From Triplophysa rosa (lineage: Eukaryota > Chordata > Actinopteri > Cypriniformes > Nemacheilidae): a stretch of DNA of 64,000 nt. Made by a program: the position numbers and the translations under genes. The DNA lies in assembly GCF_024868665.1 (NCBI RefSeq), contig NC_079913.1:8994879-9058878 (forward strand), read 5' to 3'. Positions 63,319 through 64,000 of the stretch are shown here, piece by piece (position 1 is the first letter of the stretch; every line of letters starts with the position of its first letter). The notes under the pieces are model-generated. The model did not search any database, was not told where the DNA came from, and worked only from the letters and a program-made list of their open reading frames with translations.

Positions 63319-64000
63319 GGGCTGCGTTTCCCGAAACCTTCTTATCGCTACGTCGTTCTTAAGTTATATCTTAAGCTGTACCTTATCGTTAATACGTGTT
63401 TCCCGAAACCTTCTTAGTTAAGTATACCTTCTGTAAGTCATACTTTCGTAAGGTTAGTCTGGACCGCTCTTAGCTATACCTTATCGCCTTTGATGGTTCA
63501 TACCACTATGCAAAAAGCTTTTCTACACCGCAGTTTAATTTCACATATAACATTTAATATAATAATTTAATATAAAATTCTATTTAGTATTAAATTTACA
63601 TTTTTACTTTAACTTAGTTTTAATTTTACAAATAAAATACTCAAGTGTAATACACTCAGTGTAGGCTATTGAATTGTTTTCATGAATAAAATTGTCATAC
63701 ACTGATGGTTGTTCGCCCATTATCCGAAGGCACATCAGCTGGTAAACCATTTGACAGGAAAGGCGTAGTCTATATAAAGGGAATGAATGTTATGGGGAGT
63801 TTGGTCCTGATAAATGCAATTTCTACTATTTCTAAAGCGTTTCTTTATAATAAACATTGTTTTCTCAATACTTTACCCACTCTATTATGCAAGGTAGAGC
63901 GAACAATCTATTCTCGAGGCATCAACCAATTCAGCACCACCGCCATGGACAGCACCTGCTACATCGCACTTAAGAAGCTTTACCTTAAGTAACCTCAAAA
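63319..64000. mobile_element. Partial element starting GGGCTGCGTTTCCCG, runs to the window edge
   Basis: GGGCTGCGTTTCCCGAAACC and a repeated TTTCCCGAAACCTTCTTA near 63399 mark one end of a fish DNA element. TTAAGAAGCTTTACCTTAAG at the window end looks like the start of the inverted arm. The right end is outside the window. An open plus frame at 63705-63992 has no recognised domain. Confidence 0.45.

Overview
The window is vertebrate nuclear DNA from a ray-finned fish, most likely a cypriniform (carp, barb, loach or zebrafish relative). The signs are introns with GT/AG borders, long AT-rich intergenic stretches, (CA)n and (AG)n microsatellites, and a dense load of foldback MITEs and SINEs of types familiar from cyprinid genomes. 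Only a small part codes for protein. Every host gene I can support lies on the minus strand in the left half.

Left part (1-19.3 kb). A secreted or membrane-anchored Thr/Pro-rich, mucin-like protein starts in an exon at 6514-7519 (ATG at 7438, signal peptide, splice donor GGAG|GTAAGT). It continues in frame into a 108-nt exon at 348-455, and the gene runs off the left edge. A donor at 12291-12292 may mark its non-coding first exon. Its place beside leptin suggests PRRT4, but this is tentative. At 18008-18903 lies a complete two-coding-exon leptin gene (170 aa, lepb-like), with a non-coding first exon, a TATA box and a poly(A) signal.

Middle (19-32 kb). A 2.6-kb non-autonomous LTR retrotransposon with near-identical LTRs and a GATTC target duplication sits at 22980-25610. 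At about 28.63-28.69 kb the minus strand carries both arms of microRNA miR-129-1. In human chromosome 7q32 the order is also MIR129-1 then LEP on one strand, so this is an ancient conserved block. CpG-rich, promoter-like DNA with good minus-strand splice donors (29.3-31.4 kb) lies upstream of the microRNA and could start its primary transcript.

Right part (32-64 kb). I find no convincing protein-coding host exon. The content is intergenic DNA with repeats: a DIRS-like tyrosine-recombinase retroelement (40.1-42.3 kb) nested in a CACTG-ended element, a 2.1-kb hAT-like element (48.0-50.2 kb), a 5'-truncated LINE (58.67-59.6 kb), several foldback MITEs, a SINE, long microsatellites and a perfect 60-bp palindrome. 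LRRC4 and SND1, expected beyond miR-129-1 by synteny, have no recognisable coding exon here.

No operon, CRISPR, phage or bacterial-type system is present. The main biological content is the leptin / miR-129-1 / mucin-like gene block and the nested mobile elements around it.
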